Assembly: GCA_903933115.1 (NCBI GenBank) | Contig: CAIZIT010000084.1 | Location: forward strand, 1 to 60,432 | Reading direction: 5' to 3' | Source of the DNA: an uncultured Burkholderiales bacterium | GTDB taxonomy: Bacteria > Pseudomonadota > Gammaproteobacteria > Burkholderiales > Burkholderiaceae_C | Length of the DNA: 60,432 nt | Part shown: in pieces, positions 51,693-60,432 of the stretch | How the letters are laid out: every line of letters starts with the position of its first letter | Position numbering within the stretch: position 1 is the first letter of the stretch | Notes under the pieces: model-generated | What the model was told of the DNA's origin: nothing | Seen by the model: only the letters and a program-made list of their open reading frames with translations | Databases searched by the model: none | Position numbers and translations under genes: made by a program

Positions 51693-51995
51693 ATGCCTTT
51701 GACCTCCCCAGAGATCCAAAAAATCGCATCCCTTGCAAAACTTGACCTCAACCCCTCTGAGGAGGAGCGCATGTTGGGACAAATCAATGCTTTTTTTGAA
51801 ATTGTTGAGCAAATCAAATCCGTTGACACCTCCCATGTGAGCCCCCTTTCTCATCCATTGGCCACGATCCAAGAGGTCACTTTGAGACTGCGAGAAGACC
51901 GAGTCCTTGAGAGCAATCAGCGTGAGTTGAATCAAAGAAGCGCCCCCGAGGTTGAAAAAGGCCTCTTTTTAGTCCCTAAAGTGATTGAGTCTTGA
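51693..51995 (+). CDS. gatC: Asp-tRNA(Asn)/Glu-tRNA(Gln) amidotransferase subunit C
   Basis: The 100-residue protein starts [20 protein letters not shown] and ends [13 protein letters not shown], the usual GatC belt around GatA and GatB. GAAG six bases upstream supports the ATG at 51693 over a GTG at 51684. The stop is one base from the gatA start. Presence of GatCAB indicates indirect Gln-tRNA and/or Asn-tRNA formation. Confidence 0.94.
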   Translation: MPLTSPEIQKIASLAKLDLNPSEEERMLGQINAFFEIVEQIKSVDTSHVSPLSHPLATIQEVTLRLREDRVLESNQRELNQRSAPEVEKGLFLVPKVIES

Positions 51996-51996
51996 T

Positions 51997-53520
51997 ATGT
52001 CCGAACTTCATGAGTTGAGCCTGAAAGAGTTGGCAAAAGCATTGCAGAATAAAACCGTCAGTGCGCGCGAAACCAGTGAACATTTTTTAGCGCGCGCCAA
52101 AGCGCATGCGAGCCTGATTGCTGCGAGCAACCCCTTTGAGCAAGGCTCCCGCGGTGCGCAAGACGCGTCTTGTGGTGCCTTTGTGAGTTTCAATGAAGCT
52201 TACACCCTGAAGCAGGCCGATCTGTCGGACCAAAGAATTGCGAAAGGCCAAGCACGTGCTTTGGAAGGCGTGCCCATTGCCCACAAAGACATCTTTGTCA
52301 CCAAAGATTTTCCAACGACCGCAGGCTCAAAAATGCTTGAAGGTTATTGCTCTCCTTTTGATGCGAGCGTGGTGACGCAACTCGAAGATGCGGGCATGGT
52401 GAACATGGGCAAACTCAATTGCGATGAGTTTGCCATGGGCTCCTCCAATGAAAACTCCGCTTGGGGGGCCGTCAAGAACCCTTGGGACACCTCACGCGTT
52501 GCCGGGGGCTCGTCTGGAGGCAGCGCTGCTGCTGTGGCACTTGGCCTTTGTCCCGCAGCGACTGGAACGGACACCGGTGGATCGATTCGACAGCCCGCTT
52601 CATTTTGTGGCATCACTGGCATCAAGCCCACTTACGGCAGAGCTTCTCGCTACGGCATGATCGCCTACGCCTCGAGCTTGGACCAAGCAGGACCCATGGC
52701 CAAATCTGCTGAAGACTGTGCCATGCTGCTGAGCGCGATGTGCGGGCCCGATCCCGAACGAGACTCAACCTCTCTCGACACACCCAAAGAGGACTTCACC
52801 CGTTCGCTGGGCGACGACATCAAGGGCTTGAGAATTGGCATCCCCAAAGAGTTTTTCTCCGACGGCCTTCACGCTGAGGTTCGCCAAGCGGTGGAACTCG
52901 CCTTGAAAGAACTGGTTGCCCTGGGCGCTCAATTGGTTCCCATTGAGTTGCCCAAAACCGAGTTGTCCATTCCGGTTTACTACATCTTGGCCCCTGCTGA
53001 GGCGTCCAGCAACTTGAGTCGATTTGATGGCGTTAAATTTGGCTTTCGAGCCAAAGAGTTCAAAGATCTCGATGAGATGTACCGCAAAACCAGAACCGAG
53101 GGTTTTGGCCAAGAGGTGAAAAAACGCATCATGATTGGGACCTATGTCTTGTCACACGGCTACTACGATGCCTACTACTTACAAGCTCAAAAAATCAGGC
53201 GCATGATCGCCAACGACTTCCAAGAGGCTTTCAAGCGCTGTGATGTGATTGCTGGCCCCGTGACCCCTCAAGTGGCGTGGAAAATCGGTGAACAAAACAC
53301 CGACCCGCTGGCGAATTATTTGGCCGACATCTTCACCCTCCCCGCCTCCTTGGCAGGGCTTCCTGCCATGAGTGTGCCTTGTGGCTTTGGCGCGGCCAAC
53401 ATGCCCGTTGGACTCCAAATGATTGGAAACTATTTAAAAGAAAGTCAGCTTTTGAACGTGGCACATCAATTTCAATTGGCCACCGATTGGCACCAAAGAG
53501 CCCTAGGAGAATCCCAATGA
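51997..53520 (+). CDS. gatA: Asp-tRNA(Asn)/Glu-tRNA(Gln) amidotransferase subunit A
   Basis: The 507-residue amidase releases ammonia from glutamine. The Ser-cisSer-Lys triad is visible: Lys in [19 protein letters not shown], the Gly/Ser-rich [16 protein letters not shown], and [19 protein letters not shown]-terminal [13 protein letters not shown] is typical. The ATG at 51997 begins [16 protein letters not shown]. It overlaps gatB by ATGA. Confidence 0.97.
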   Translation: MSELHELSLKELAKALQNKTVSARETSEHFLARAKAHASLIAASNPFEQGSRGAQDASCGAFVSFNEAYTLKQADLSDQRIAKGQARALEGVPIAHKDIFVTKDFPTTAGSKMLEGYCSPFDASVVTQLEDAGMVNMGKLNCDEFAMGSSNENSAWGAVKNPWDTSRVAGGSSGGSAAAVALGLCPAATGTDTGGSIRQPASFCGITGIKPTYGRASRYGMIAYASSLDQAGPMAKSAEDCAMLLSAMCGPDPERDSTSLDTPKEDFTRSLGDDIKGLRIGIPKEFFSDGLHAEVRQAVELALKELVALGAQLVPIELPKTELSIPVYYILAPAEASSNLSRFDGVKFGFRAKEFKDLDEMYRKTRTEGFGQEVKKRIMIGTYVLSHGYYDAYYLQAQKIRRMIANDFQEAFKRCDVIAGPVTPQVAWKIGEQNTDPLANYLADIFTLPASLAGLPAMSVPCGFGAANMPVGLQMIGNYLKESQLLNVAHQFQLATDWHQRALGESQ

Positions 53521-54986
53521 GCAGCCCCTTGATTCATGGCTACGAAGTGGTGATTGGGTTTGAGACGCACACCCAGCTTTCGACCCAGAGCAAAATTTTC
53601 TCGCGCGCAGCAACGGCCTTTGGTGCTGAGGCCAACACACAAGCTTGTGCCGTGGATTTGGCCCTTCCAGGAACCCTGCCGGTGATGAACCGCCATGCGG
53701 TGGAGCGGGCCATTCAATTTGGCTTGGCCGTTGGAGGGCATGTATCGCCTTTGAGCATTTTTGCCCGAAAGAACTATTTCTATCCCGATTTGCCCAAAGG
53801 CTACCAGATCAGCCAGTTTGAAATCCCAGTGGTCCAAGGTGGAGAGGTGTCGTTCTTTTTAGGGACCGAAAAAAAGGTGGTGCGTTTGGTGCGTGCGCAT
53901 TTGGAAGAAGATGCTGGGAAGTCCTTGCACGAAGATTTTATCAATCAGTCGGGCATCGATTTGAACCGTGCGGGCACACCCCTTTTAGAAATCGTGACCG
54001 AACCCGATATGCGTTCGAGTGCCGAGGCGGTGGCCTATGCCAAAGAGCTCCACAAAATCGTCACATGGATTGGCATTTGTGATGGCAACATGCAAGAGGG
54101 CAGCTTTCGGTGTGACGCCAACGTCTCTATTCGCCGCCCGGGTGGGCCCTTGGGCACGCGGCGCGAGATCAAGAATTTGAACAGCTTCAAATTCATGCAG
54201 CAAGCCATTGATTTTGAGATTTTGTGGCAAATCGAGCAACTCGAAGAGGGTCACCCCATCATTCAATCCACCGTTTTGTTCAACCCCGACACGGGAGAGA
54301 CCAAGGCGATGCGCACCAAGGAAGACTCGGCTGATTACCGTTATTTCCCAGACCCCGATTTGCCCCCTCTACAAGTGGACCGAGCCTGGGTGGAGGACGT
54401 TCGATCGCAAATGGCAGAGCTACCCAGAACCATGGCCGCTCGGTTTGTGGGCGACTACGGCATTCCCGAGTACGATGCCATCACGCTCACACAGTCCCAA
54501 GCCATGGCTCATTACTTTGAGAGCGTTGCGAAATTGAGTGGCCAAGCCAAGATGGCAAGCAATTGGATCATGGGTGAGGTGTCCAGAAAGTTGAACGCCT
54601 CGCATCTTGGCTTTGAAGCTTGCCCCCTCCAAGAGGCAACGCTGGCCGCGATTTTGAAACGCGTTGCCGACGCCTCGCTGTCCAACAATGCAGCGAAAGT
54701 TGTTTTGGAAGAGTTGTGGGACAAGCCCTTGGACGCCGATGCGGCATTGGCCGGCGTCGATGCAGTGATTGAAGAAAAGGGGCTCAAACAAATCAACGAC
54801 ACCAAAGCCTTGGAGAAAATCGTTGACACGGTTTTGGCGGCCAACGCAGACCAAGTCGAGCAAATCAAGGCTGGCAAAGACAAGGCATTCAATGCGTTGA
54901 TCGGCCAAGTCATGAAGGCGAGTCAAGGCAAGGCCAACCCCAAGGATGTCAACGATCTCTTGCGCGCCAAAATTGCCGCTTTGTGA
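53517..54986 (+). CDS. gatB: Asp-tRNA(Asn)/Glu-tRNA(Gln) amidotransferase subunit B
   Basis: GatB activates the mischarged aminoacyl-tRNA and transfers ammonia. The 489-residue protein has [72 protein letters not shown] and a C-terminal YqeY-like tail with [21 protein letters not shown] upstream of the ATG at 53517 fixes the start, coupled to gatA. A terminator hairpin follows. Confidence 0.97.
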   Translation: MSSPLIHGYEVVIGFETHTQLSTQSKIFSRAATAFGAEANTQACAVDLALPGTLPVMNRHAVERAIQFGLAVGGHVSPLSIFARKNYFYPDLPKGYQISQFEIPVVQGGEVSFFLGTEKKVVRLVRAHLEEDAGKSLHEDFINQSGIDLNRAGTPLLEIVTEPDMRSSAEAVAYAKELHKIVTWIGICDGNMQEGSFRCDANVSIRRPGGPLGTRREIKNLNSFKFMQQAIDFEILWQIEQLEEGHPIIQSTVLFNPDTGETKAMRTKEDSADYRYFPDPDLPPLQVDRAWVEDVRSQMAELPRTMAARFVGDYGIPEYDAITLTQSQAMAHYFESVAKLSGQAKMASNWIMGEVSRKLNASHLGFEACPLQEATLAAILKRVADASLSNNAAKVVLEELWDKPLDADAALAGVDAVIEEKGLKQINDTKALEKIVDTVLAANADQVEQIKAGKDKAFNALIGQVMKASQGKANPKDVNDLLRAKIAAL

Positions 54987-54988
54987 GC

Positions 54989-55015
54989 CCAGGCCCCTTT
55001 AGGGGCTTGGCTTTA
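54989..55015 (+). terminator. Candidate terminator after gatB
   Basis: CCAGGCCCC and GGGGCTTGG form a 9-bp stem with one G-T pair around TTTA; CTTT follows. It overlaps the pyrE stop on the other strand, so it may serve both convergent genes. Confidence 0.6.
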
Positions 55016-55714
55016 GAGGGCGCTCACCCCATACTTGGCACGGTAGGCCTGTACGTGAGACAAATGCGCTTGAAGATCCGCGTCTTGGCTCAAGCTCAAG
55101 AATTCAAGCAAATCATCCAATGAGGCGACCGCAGCAACTTGCAAGCCCAATTGCTCCTTGACATACTGCACCGCACTGTAGGGCACGTCGCGAATCACCC
55201 CATTTTGTTTTTCTGTCGCCATTTCTTGACGATCCAAGGCAATCACCACCCCATGGGGGATGGCACCTTGCTGACGAATCAAGTCAATGGACTCTCTCAC
55301 GGCAGTCCCTGCACTCATGACATCGTCCACGATCAACACCCGACCCTTGAGGGGTGCGCCCACCAAAGAGCCGCCCTCGCCATGGTCTTTGACCTCTTTG
55401 CGGTTGTAGGCAAAGGGCACATTTTTACCCTGGCGCGCGAGCTCCATGGCCAACGTGGCGCCCAAGGGGATGCCTTTGTATGCGGGTCCAAAAATCATGT
55501 CAAACTCCATCCCGCTCTCGAGCACCCTTTGAGCGTAAAAGGAGGCGAGCCTAGAAATCTTTAAGCCATCGTCAAACAAGCCGGCGTTGAAAAAATAAGG
55601 TGACAAGCGGCCCGCTTTGGTGGTGTATTGCCCAAACTTCAAAACGCCGCTGTTGATGGCGAAGGAGACAAAATCAAGTGACAAACGCTTTGCTGAACCC
55701 AGAAAATCACTCAT
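55013..55714 (-). CDS. pyrE: Orotate phosphoribosyltransferase
   Basis: PyrE makes orotidine 5'-phosphate from orotate and PRPP. The 233-residue protein has FGQYTTKAGRLSPYFFNAG, FGPAYKGIPLGATLAMELA, AYNRKEVKDHGEGGSLVG and the PRPP-binding VLIVDDVMSAGTAVRES. Length is slightly above the usual 213 due to the C-terminal region. It converges with gatB and is divergent from xthA. Confidence 0.96.
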   Translation of the reverse strand: MSDFLGSAKRLSLDFVSFAINSGVLKFGQYTTKAGRLSPYFFNAGLFDDGLKISRLASFYAQRVLESGMEFDMIFGPAYKGIPLGATLAMELARQGKNVPFAYNRKEVKDHGEGGSLVGAPLKGRVLIVDDVMSAGTAVRESIDLIRQQGAIPHGVVIALDRQEMATEKQNGVIRDVPYSAVQYVKEQLGLQVAAVASLDDLLEFLSLSQDADLQAHLSHVQAYRAKYGVSAL

Positions 55715-56070
55715 GTACTTTTCTCAGATGGTGGATGGAGACGGCTCTCAATGAACCGTGGTGGCTGGGTGCATTCTAATGGCTCCTGAGCCTTTGCCAT
55801 GGCGACAAGAAGCCTCACCTTGAGCTTCACTTGAGCTTCACTTGAGCAATTCGCAATCCATAAACGTGCAACGCTCGGACCCTCTTGTCTCTGCCAAGAA
55901 ACGCCTTGCATGGATTAAACTCTCTTTGTTGACCGCATGAAGAGGGCACTTTGGCCGGGCCCATTCGTGGTGAAATACACCCCACCCCATCGGATGGCGT
56001 GGAGCCAGCAACAAGACCCTTTCATCCATTGAACTCCTTTTTTTAAACCCCACAAGGAACACCTCCCCCT
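55715..56070. other. Divergent intergenic region pyrE/xthA
   Basis: This 356-base stretch should hold both promoters. It contains a direct repeat: the 11-mer TTGAGCTTCAC twice at 55820-55841, followed by a partial copy TTGAGC. A minus-strand 74-codon open frame at 55838-56062 has no family resemblance and no ribosome-binding site. Confidence 0.55.
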
Positions 56071-56874
56071 ATGCGAATCCTCACCGCCAATCTCAACGGC
56101 ATCCGTTCAGCCGCCAGCAAAGGCTTTTTTGATTGGGCCGCCTCTCAAGAAATGGACGCCTTGGGGGTTCAAGAGGTGAAAGCGCAAGCCTGCGATCTGA
56201 ACGAGTCGCTCACCCACATTCCACGCGCCTCTGAGCCGCCACTGATTGGCGCTTTTCACTTCGCTCAAAAGAAGGGCTACTCTGGCGTGGGGCTTTACAC
56301 CCACCACGAGCCCAGCGATGTGATAGAAGGCATTGGGGACGAGGAGTTTGATTTTGAGGGCCGATGGATTGAAAAGCGTTTTGACAAACCCGGTCGCAAG
56401 CTGAGCATCATCAGCAGCTACTTCCCCTCAGGATCGAGCTCCGATGAACGCCAAAGCGCCAAATTCAGATACCTCCATTTGATGACGCCGCGTCTCACCC
56501 AATTGGCCAAAGAGCGTGAATTTGTTTTGATGGGCGACATCAACATTGCCCATCAAAATTTGGACCTCAAAAACTGGAAAGCCAATGTCAAAAATTCTGG
56601 CTTCACCCCCGAAGAACGGGAATGGCTCACCCAAACCCTCACCCACACACCCTTGGTGGACGTTTACCGACATTTGTATCCTGAGGCCTCTGAGTCGTGC
56701 TACACCTGGTGGAGTCAAAGGGGGCAAGCGTATGCCAAGAATGTCGGCTGGCGCATCGATTACCAACTGGCCACCCCCAATTTGGCCCAAGGAGCTCTTC
56801 GGGCATGGGTCTACAAGGACCAAAAATTCTCCGACCACGCCCCCTTGGGCGTTGACTACAACTGGTCCATCTGA
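56071..56874 (+). CDS. xthA: Exodeoxyribonuclease III
   Basis: This AP endonuclease/3'-exonuclease of base excision repair has 267 residues, with the catalytic pattern of the family: LTANLNGIRSAASKGFFDW (Asn7), LGVQEVKAQ (catalytic Glu), LMGDINIAHQNLDLKNWKAN, WRIDYQLATPNL and KFSDHAPLGVDY with the final Asp-His pair. The start is clear from the N-terminal motif. It is followed 60 bases later by the MBL hydrolase. Confidence 0.95.
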   Translation: MRILTANLNGIRSAASKGFFDWAASQEMDALGVQEVKAQACDLNESLTHIPRASEPPLIGAFHFAQKKGYSGVGLYTHHEPSDVIEGIGDEEFDFEGRWIEKRFDKPGRKLSIISSYFPSGSSSDERQSAKFRYLHLMTPRLTQLAKEREFVLMGDINIAHQNLDLKNWKANVKNSGFTPEEREWLTQTLTHTPLVDVYRHLYPEASESCYTWWSQRGQAYAKNVGWRIDYQLATPNLAQGALRAWVYKDQKFSDHAPLGVDYNWSI

Positions 56875-56934
56875 AGAACTGCTCGAGTTGAACCACCTGC
56901 CCCCCATTTGATGACTCCACACAATTGACTTGAA

Positions 56935-57573
56935 ATGCTCCACTACGAAACCATCCCAGTGACCCCCTTTGAACAAAACTGTTCTTTGATTTGGTGCGAC
57001 GAGACCCAAACATGTGCCTTGGTGGATCCTGGAGGTGACTTGGAGCATTTGCTTGAACGCATTCATGCACTTGGACTTCGCCTCGAACAAATTTGGGTGA
57101 CCCACGCGCACATTGACCACGCTGGCGCTGTCGGCACCTTGGCTGAACAATTGAAAGTGCCCATCGTTGGACCCCATGTGGGGGATCAATTTTGGATCGA
57201 TGCATTGCCCCAACAAGGCGCACGCTATGGCTTTGAGCATGCCACCACTTTTAAGCCCACGCGTTGGCTCAAGGACCTCGATCACGTGAACCTCGGGGGG
57301 CATGAATTGCTGGTTCGGCATTGCCCTGGACACACGCCGGGTCATGTGATTTTTTACTCCGCGGAGCTGGGTCGCGCGTTTGTGGGCGATGTGCTTTTTG
57401 CGGGAAGCATTGGTCGCACAGACTTTCCACAAGGGGACCACCAAACCTTGCTCAACAGCATCACCGAGCGCTTGTGGCCCCTGGGAGATGAAACGGTGTT
57501 CATCCCTGGCCACGGTCCAGAGAGCAGCTTTGGACAAGAACGCCAAACCAACCCCTATGTCGGCGGGACCTGA
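56935..57573 (+). CDS. Metallo-beta-lactamase-fold hydrolase (YcbL/GloB-like)
   Basis: The 212-residue protein has the zinc motif THAHIDHAG, the later His in HCPGHTPGHVIFYSAE, Asp in FVGDVLFAGSIGRTDFPQGD and the terminal FIPGHGPES. It lacks the C-terminal substrate domain of GloB, so it is closer to YcbL-type glyoxalase II-like proteins. Hydroxyacylglutathione hydrolysis is possible but unproven. It converges with the M48 gene. Confidence 0.88.
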   Translation: MLHYETIPVTPFEQNCSLIWCDETQTCALVDPGGDLEHLLERIHALGLRLEQIWVTHAHIDHAGAVGTLAEQLKVPIVGPHVGDQFWIDALPQQGARYGFEHATTFKPTRWLKDLDHVNLGGHELLVRHCPGHTPGHVIFYSAELGRAFVGDVLFAGSIGRTDFPQGDHQTLLNSITERLWPLGDETVFIPGHGPESSFGQERQTNPYVGGT

Positions 57574-57597
57574 AGCCCTTCTCCACAGGCCCGGCGT

Positions 57598-58506
57598 CTA
57601 GTTTTTGGGCTCCAAGTTGTATTTCTCCACCCGCTCCGCGTGCTGCGCTTTCTCAAAGAGGGGCATGACTTTGTTCAAATTGAGCTCGATGTCCTTGACC
57701 CGATTGGTGCTGCTCGGGTGAGTGCTCATCCACTGAGGGGGAGATTGAGCGTTTTCAGCGCTCATCTTTTTCCACAAACTCACCCCCGCTCGGGGATCAA
57801 ACCCCGCTCTCGCTGCCAACTCCATGCCCACCAAATCGGCCTCTGTTTCATCCTCTCTTGAGAACTTCAAACTCAATAAGCTCGCCCCTTGCTTGGCCAC
57901 GAAATCGGTGATTCGGGGGTCAATGCCAAAAATGCCCGCAATCACCGCCCCTCCCAAGCGAGTCACCCCTTCGGTGGCCATGCCTTTGCCCATGCGCTGC
58001 CTGGCATGCTCTCTGAGCGCGTGAGCAATTTCATGGCCCACCACCATGGCCAGCTCATCCTCAGTCAAGTTGAGCTTGTCAATGAGTCCCGTGTACACGG
58101 CGATCTTGCCCCCAGGCATGCAAAACGCGTTGACTTGAGGCGACTCGATCAAATTCACCTCCCAACTCCACTGTTTGGCGCGCTCATTCCACACGGGGGA
58201 CTGCTCGATCAATTTTTTGGCAATCGATCTCAAACGCACCACCTGAGCACCCTCGGAGGACTTTAAAAGGCCCTTTTTGTAGGCCTCTGCGATCAGTTGA
58301 CGGTATTCATTGCTGGCAGCGCTCTCGACCTCTCCCGCTGGCACCAATTGGGCAAAGGCAGAGGTCCCCCCCACCTCCACGCCGTCTCGGGCCATTGCAT
58401 CATGGGCGTGCACTGCACCCCAGAGCCCCAGGAGAGCCGACATGAACAAGATGAGCAAGGAGCTGGGCGAGCGAGAGACCATTCGTTGTTGGATGTTGAA
58501 GATCAT
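57598..58506 (-). CDS. M48-family periplasmic metalloprotease
   Basis: The 302-residue protein has a signal peptide (LILFMSALLGLWGAVHAHD) and a Peptidase_M48 domain with NAFCMPGGKIAVYTGLIDK, zinc motif VVGHEIAHALREHARQR, third-ligand Glu in FSREDETEADLVGMELAA and STHPSSTNRVKDIE. It resembles LoiP/BepA-type proteases of outer-membrane quality control, without the TPR region of BepA. The ATG at 58506 is chosen; ATG 58482 is possible. It is divergent from ampG. Confidence 0.88.
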   Translation of the reverse strand: MIFNIQQRMVSRSPSSLLILFMSALLGLWGAVHAHDAMARDGVEVGGTSAFAQLVPAGEVESAASNEYRQLIAEAYKKGLLKSSEGAQVVRLRSIAKKLIEQSPVWNERAKQWSWEVNLIESPQVNAFCMPGGKIAVYTGLIDKLNLTEDELAMVVGHEIAHALREHARQRMGKGMATEGVTRLGGAVIAGIFGIDPRITDFVAKQGASLLSLKFSREDETEADLVGMELAARAGFDPRAGVSLWKKMSAENAQSPPQWMSTHPSSTNRVKDIELNLNKVMPLFEKAQHAERVEKYNLEPKN

Positions 58507-58591
58507 GGTGTTCGTTGGGCGTAGAAAAATATCAACCACCGCCCCAAATGCCAGTGGCCTGCCCTCCAGTTTAGAGGACAATGGTGACGAA

Positions 58592-59935
58592 ATGAACAGC
58601 AAAGACCCTTCTGTCGTCAACAACACTCAAAATCCCCAAGACCACTCAACTTGGAGACAGCGTTTGCGGTGGTACCTGAGCGCATCCAGTCTCAGGATGG
58701 TGGCCCTTGGCTTTTCTGCGGGCCTGCCCCTTTTGTTGGTCTTGGGGACTTTGAGTTTTCGATTGCGTGAGGCAGGGGTTGAGCGCGCCACGATTGGTTT
58801 TCTCAGCTGGGTGGGCCTCGCCTACGCCTTCAAATGGGCCTGGGCTCCACTGGTTGACCAAGTGCGCCTGCCTTGGCTGAGTGCTCATTTGGGACGGCGG
58901 CGGGCTTGGTTGCTGCTCTCTCAACTGATGATCATCGCCGGGCTCATCGGCATGGCATACGCTGACCCCCGCGAAGACTTGCAGCACTTGGTGCTTTGGG
59001 CCGTGTGGGTGGCCTTTGGATCGGCCACGCAGGACATTGCCCTGGATGCCTATCGGATCGAATCCGAATCCCTCGATCACCAAGCCGCCTTGGCCTCCAT
59101 GTACCAAACGGGCTACCGCCTGGGGATGATCTGGGCTGGTGCCGGAGCTTTGTGGATTGCAGCTAGAGCAGAGAACACGGACTTCTTGGGTCAATATCAA
59201 AACAGCGCATGGAGCACCTCTTACTTGCTCATGGGTGTCTCGATGGCGGTGGGTTTGGTGAGTGTCTTGTCTTCTCGCGAGCCCTCATGGAGCCCACCCA
59301 CTGCACCGCGTGCCCCCAAGCAATGGTTGAGAGATGTCTTGGTGTCGCCATTTGTCGAATTCTTTGCTCGCTTTGGCTGGCATGCGTGGGTCATTTTGGG
59401 CTTCATCTCCATTTACCGAATCAGCGACATCGTGATGGGCATCATGGCCAACCCGTTTTACATCGACATGGGCTACACCAAAGACGAGATCGCCATGGTC
59501 ACCAAAGTTTTTGGCGTCTTCATGACCTTGCTGGGTGCCTTCTTGGGGGGCTTGATGAGCTCCAAATGGGGCAATATGAGGGTCCTCTTTTGGGGGGCCA
59601 TTTTGAGCTCCGCCAGCAACCTCTTGTTTGCTTGGTTGGCCAGCATTGGGCACTCCTTTTGGATTTTGATCTGGGTGATCAGTGTGGACAACTTGTCGGC
59701 AGGTATCGCCTCCGCCGCTTTCATTGCTTACCTCTCGAGTTTGACCAAAATTCAATACTCTGCTTCTCAATACGCGCTGCTGAGCTCCATCATGCTCTTG
59801 GCCCCGAAATGGTTGGCAGGCTTTTCAGGTGTTTTTGTAGATCAATTTGGCTACCAAAACTTCTTCATGTGCACCTCCCTTTTAGGTCTTCCTGTCTTGG
59901 TTTTGATTGTCTGGATTGAACGCTTGGAGCACTGA
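58592..59935 (+). CDS. ampG: AmpG-type muropeptide MFS transporter
   Basis: The 447-residue membrane protein has about twelve hydrophobic segments, MVALGFSAGLPLLLVLGTLS, WAPLVDQVRLPWLSAHLGRR, GSATQDIALDAYRIE and ILGFISIYRISDIVMGIMANP, all typical of AmpG. It imports anhydromuropeptides for cell-wall recycling. The ATG at 58592 (GGTGACGAA upstream) starts MNSKDPSV; the upstream open frame to 58310 overlaps the M48 gene and is not family-like. Confidence 0.92.
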   Translation: MNSKDPSVVNNTQNPQDHSTWRQRLRWYLSASSLRMVALGFSAGLPLLLVLGTLSFRLREAGVERATIGFLSWVGLAYAFKWAWAPLVDQVRLPWLSAHLGRRRAWLLLSQLMIIAGLIGMAYADPREDLQHLVLWAVWVAFGSATQDIALDAYRIESESLDHQAALASMYQTGYRLGMIWAGAGALWIAARAENTDFLGQYQNSAWSTSYLLMGVSMAVGLVSVLSSREPSWSPPTAPRAPKQWLRDVLVSPFVEFFARFGWHAWVILGFISIYRISDIVMGIMANPFYIDMGYTKDEIAMVTKVFGVFMTLLGAFLGGLMSSKWGNMRVLFWGAILSSASNLLFAWLASIGHSFWILIWVISVDNLSAGIASAAFIAYLSSLTKIQYSASQYALLSSIMLLAPKWLAGFSGVFVDQFGYQNFFMCTSLLGLPVLVLIVWIERLEH

Positions 59936-60026
59936 GAGACACCGGCCCCCAAGAAGACGCACCCGTATTTACTTATCTTTACCTCGCCTTTAACTCAACT
60001 CCAAACGGAGAGTGCATGCTAGCGTG

Positions 60027-60432
60027 ATGGAACAAATTCTTATCATTGAAGATGATCAACGGTTGGCCCAAATGGTTTGTGATTACCTCAAACAATTTGG
60101 CTACCAGCTCACACATGCCGCCAACGGTGCTCAGGGTCTGCATCACATTGAACAAACCCCTGGGACACAGCTCGTGATTTTGGACTTGATGCTGCCCGAT
60201 ATGGATGGTTTGGAGGTGTGCCGTCAAATCAGGCTCTTGCCTGGCGCCCTATCGAGCCTACCGATTTTGATGTTGACGGCCAAAGGAGACCCCATGGACC
60301 GAGTGGTCGGCTTGGAATTGGGAGCTGACGATTACTTGGCCAAGCCGTTTGAGCCCCGTGAACTGTTGGCACGCATCAGAGCCATCCTCAGGCGTCAATC
60401 CTCTCTTGATGAGCAAAAACATAGTGGCAAAG
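60027..60432 (+). CDS. OmpR-family response regulator (partial, cut by window end)
   Basis: The frame from the ATG at 60027 stays open to the window edge (135 codons). The visible receiver domain has ILIIEDDQRLAQMV (acidic pocket), the phospho-acceptor in LVILDLMLPDMDGLEVC, ILMLTAKGD (Thr/Ser site) and DDYLAKPFEPRELLARIRAI (Lys and the Pro-Phe), as in OmpR/PhoB receivers. The C-terminal DNA-binding domain should lie beyond. A GTG one codon upstream is an alternative start. It is 91 bases after ampG; a histidine kinase partner would be expected downstream. Confidence 0.93.
   Translation, partial: MEQILIIEDDQRLAQMVCDYLKQFGYQLTHAANGAQGLHHIEQTPGTQLVILDLMLPDMDGLEVCRQIRLLPGALSSLPILMLTAKGDPMDRVVGLELGADDYLAKPFEPRELLARIRAILRRQSSLDEQKHSGK

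Noticed and set aside
55838-56062. 74-codon minus-strand open frame between pyrE and xthA
   Set aside because: No ribosome-binding site or recognisable family, and it overlaps the expected promoter region.
56428-57546. 372-codon minus-strand open frame
   Set aside because: It is the antisense of xthA and the MBL hydrolase gene, both with complete catalytic motifs.
59209-59919. 236-codon plus-strand open frame inside ampG
   Set aside because: Alternate frame of a clear AmpG protein; composition is His/Leu/Arg-rich with no family resemblance.

Overview
The window is a gene-dense stretch of a betaproteobacterial chromosome, most likely order Burkholderiales and Comamonadaceae-like. The basis is protein content and gene order: spc ribosomal operon ending secY-infA-rpmJ, recG-oxyR-ubiA, queA-tgt, a PhaM-type PHA granule protein, dat-ybeD-lipB-lipA, and mre genes divergent from gatCAB. 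I could not search a database, so the genus is open. No IS element, prophage, CRISPR array, rRNA or clear pseudogene was seen.

Layout. 1-5.9 kb (minus): ribosomal spc operon from rplN to rpmJ, with secY and infA. 6.3-14.5 kb: proC, a small Ala/Pro/Lys-rich exported protein, then ubiA, oxyR and recG (minus), and queA-tgt (plus). 14.5-20.8 kb: a FIST sensory protein next to phaM, a VOC protein, a fumarylacetoacetate-hydrolase-family enzyme, a DUF3108 protein and an AbrB-family membrane protein. 20.8-29 kb: purU, glcD, yggS, a 3-hydroxyisobutyrate-dehydrogenase-like enzyme, diaA-dolP divergent from rsmI, and a lipoprotein cyclophilin. 29.3-31.1 kb: tRNA-Arg(CCG), a membrane-anchored cytochrome c and two small cytoplasmic proteins. 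31.2-38.4 kb (minus): the complete atpIBEFHAGDC operon. 38.6-42.3 kb: the lipoate operon with an aminotransferase at its head and an SDR at its end. 42.5-46.7 kb: mmsA, a GMC oxidoreductase, a structured terminator-ended non-coding stretch, and a TSUP permease. 46.8-51.5 kb (minus): mreB-mreC-mreD-mrdA, without rodA. 51.7-55 kb: gatCAB. 55-60.4 kb: pyrE, xthA, an MBL hydrolase, an M48 protease, ampG, and the start of an OmpR-family response regulator cut by the window edge.

Most of the window is core physiology: translation, protein export, ATP synthesis, lipoylation, rod-shape peptidoglycan synthesis, queuosine tRNA modification and mischarged-tRNA amidation. The accessory interest is modest. 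The best candidates for something undescribed are the hairpin-rich segment at 45768-45954, which has a strong Shine-Dalgarno-like sequence but no start codon; the mutually exclusive hairpins in the infA-rpmJ gap and just after tRNA-Arg; the mmsA-GMC pair; and the FIST-PhaM pair. No convincing new multi-gene defence or mobile system is visible.
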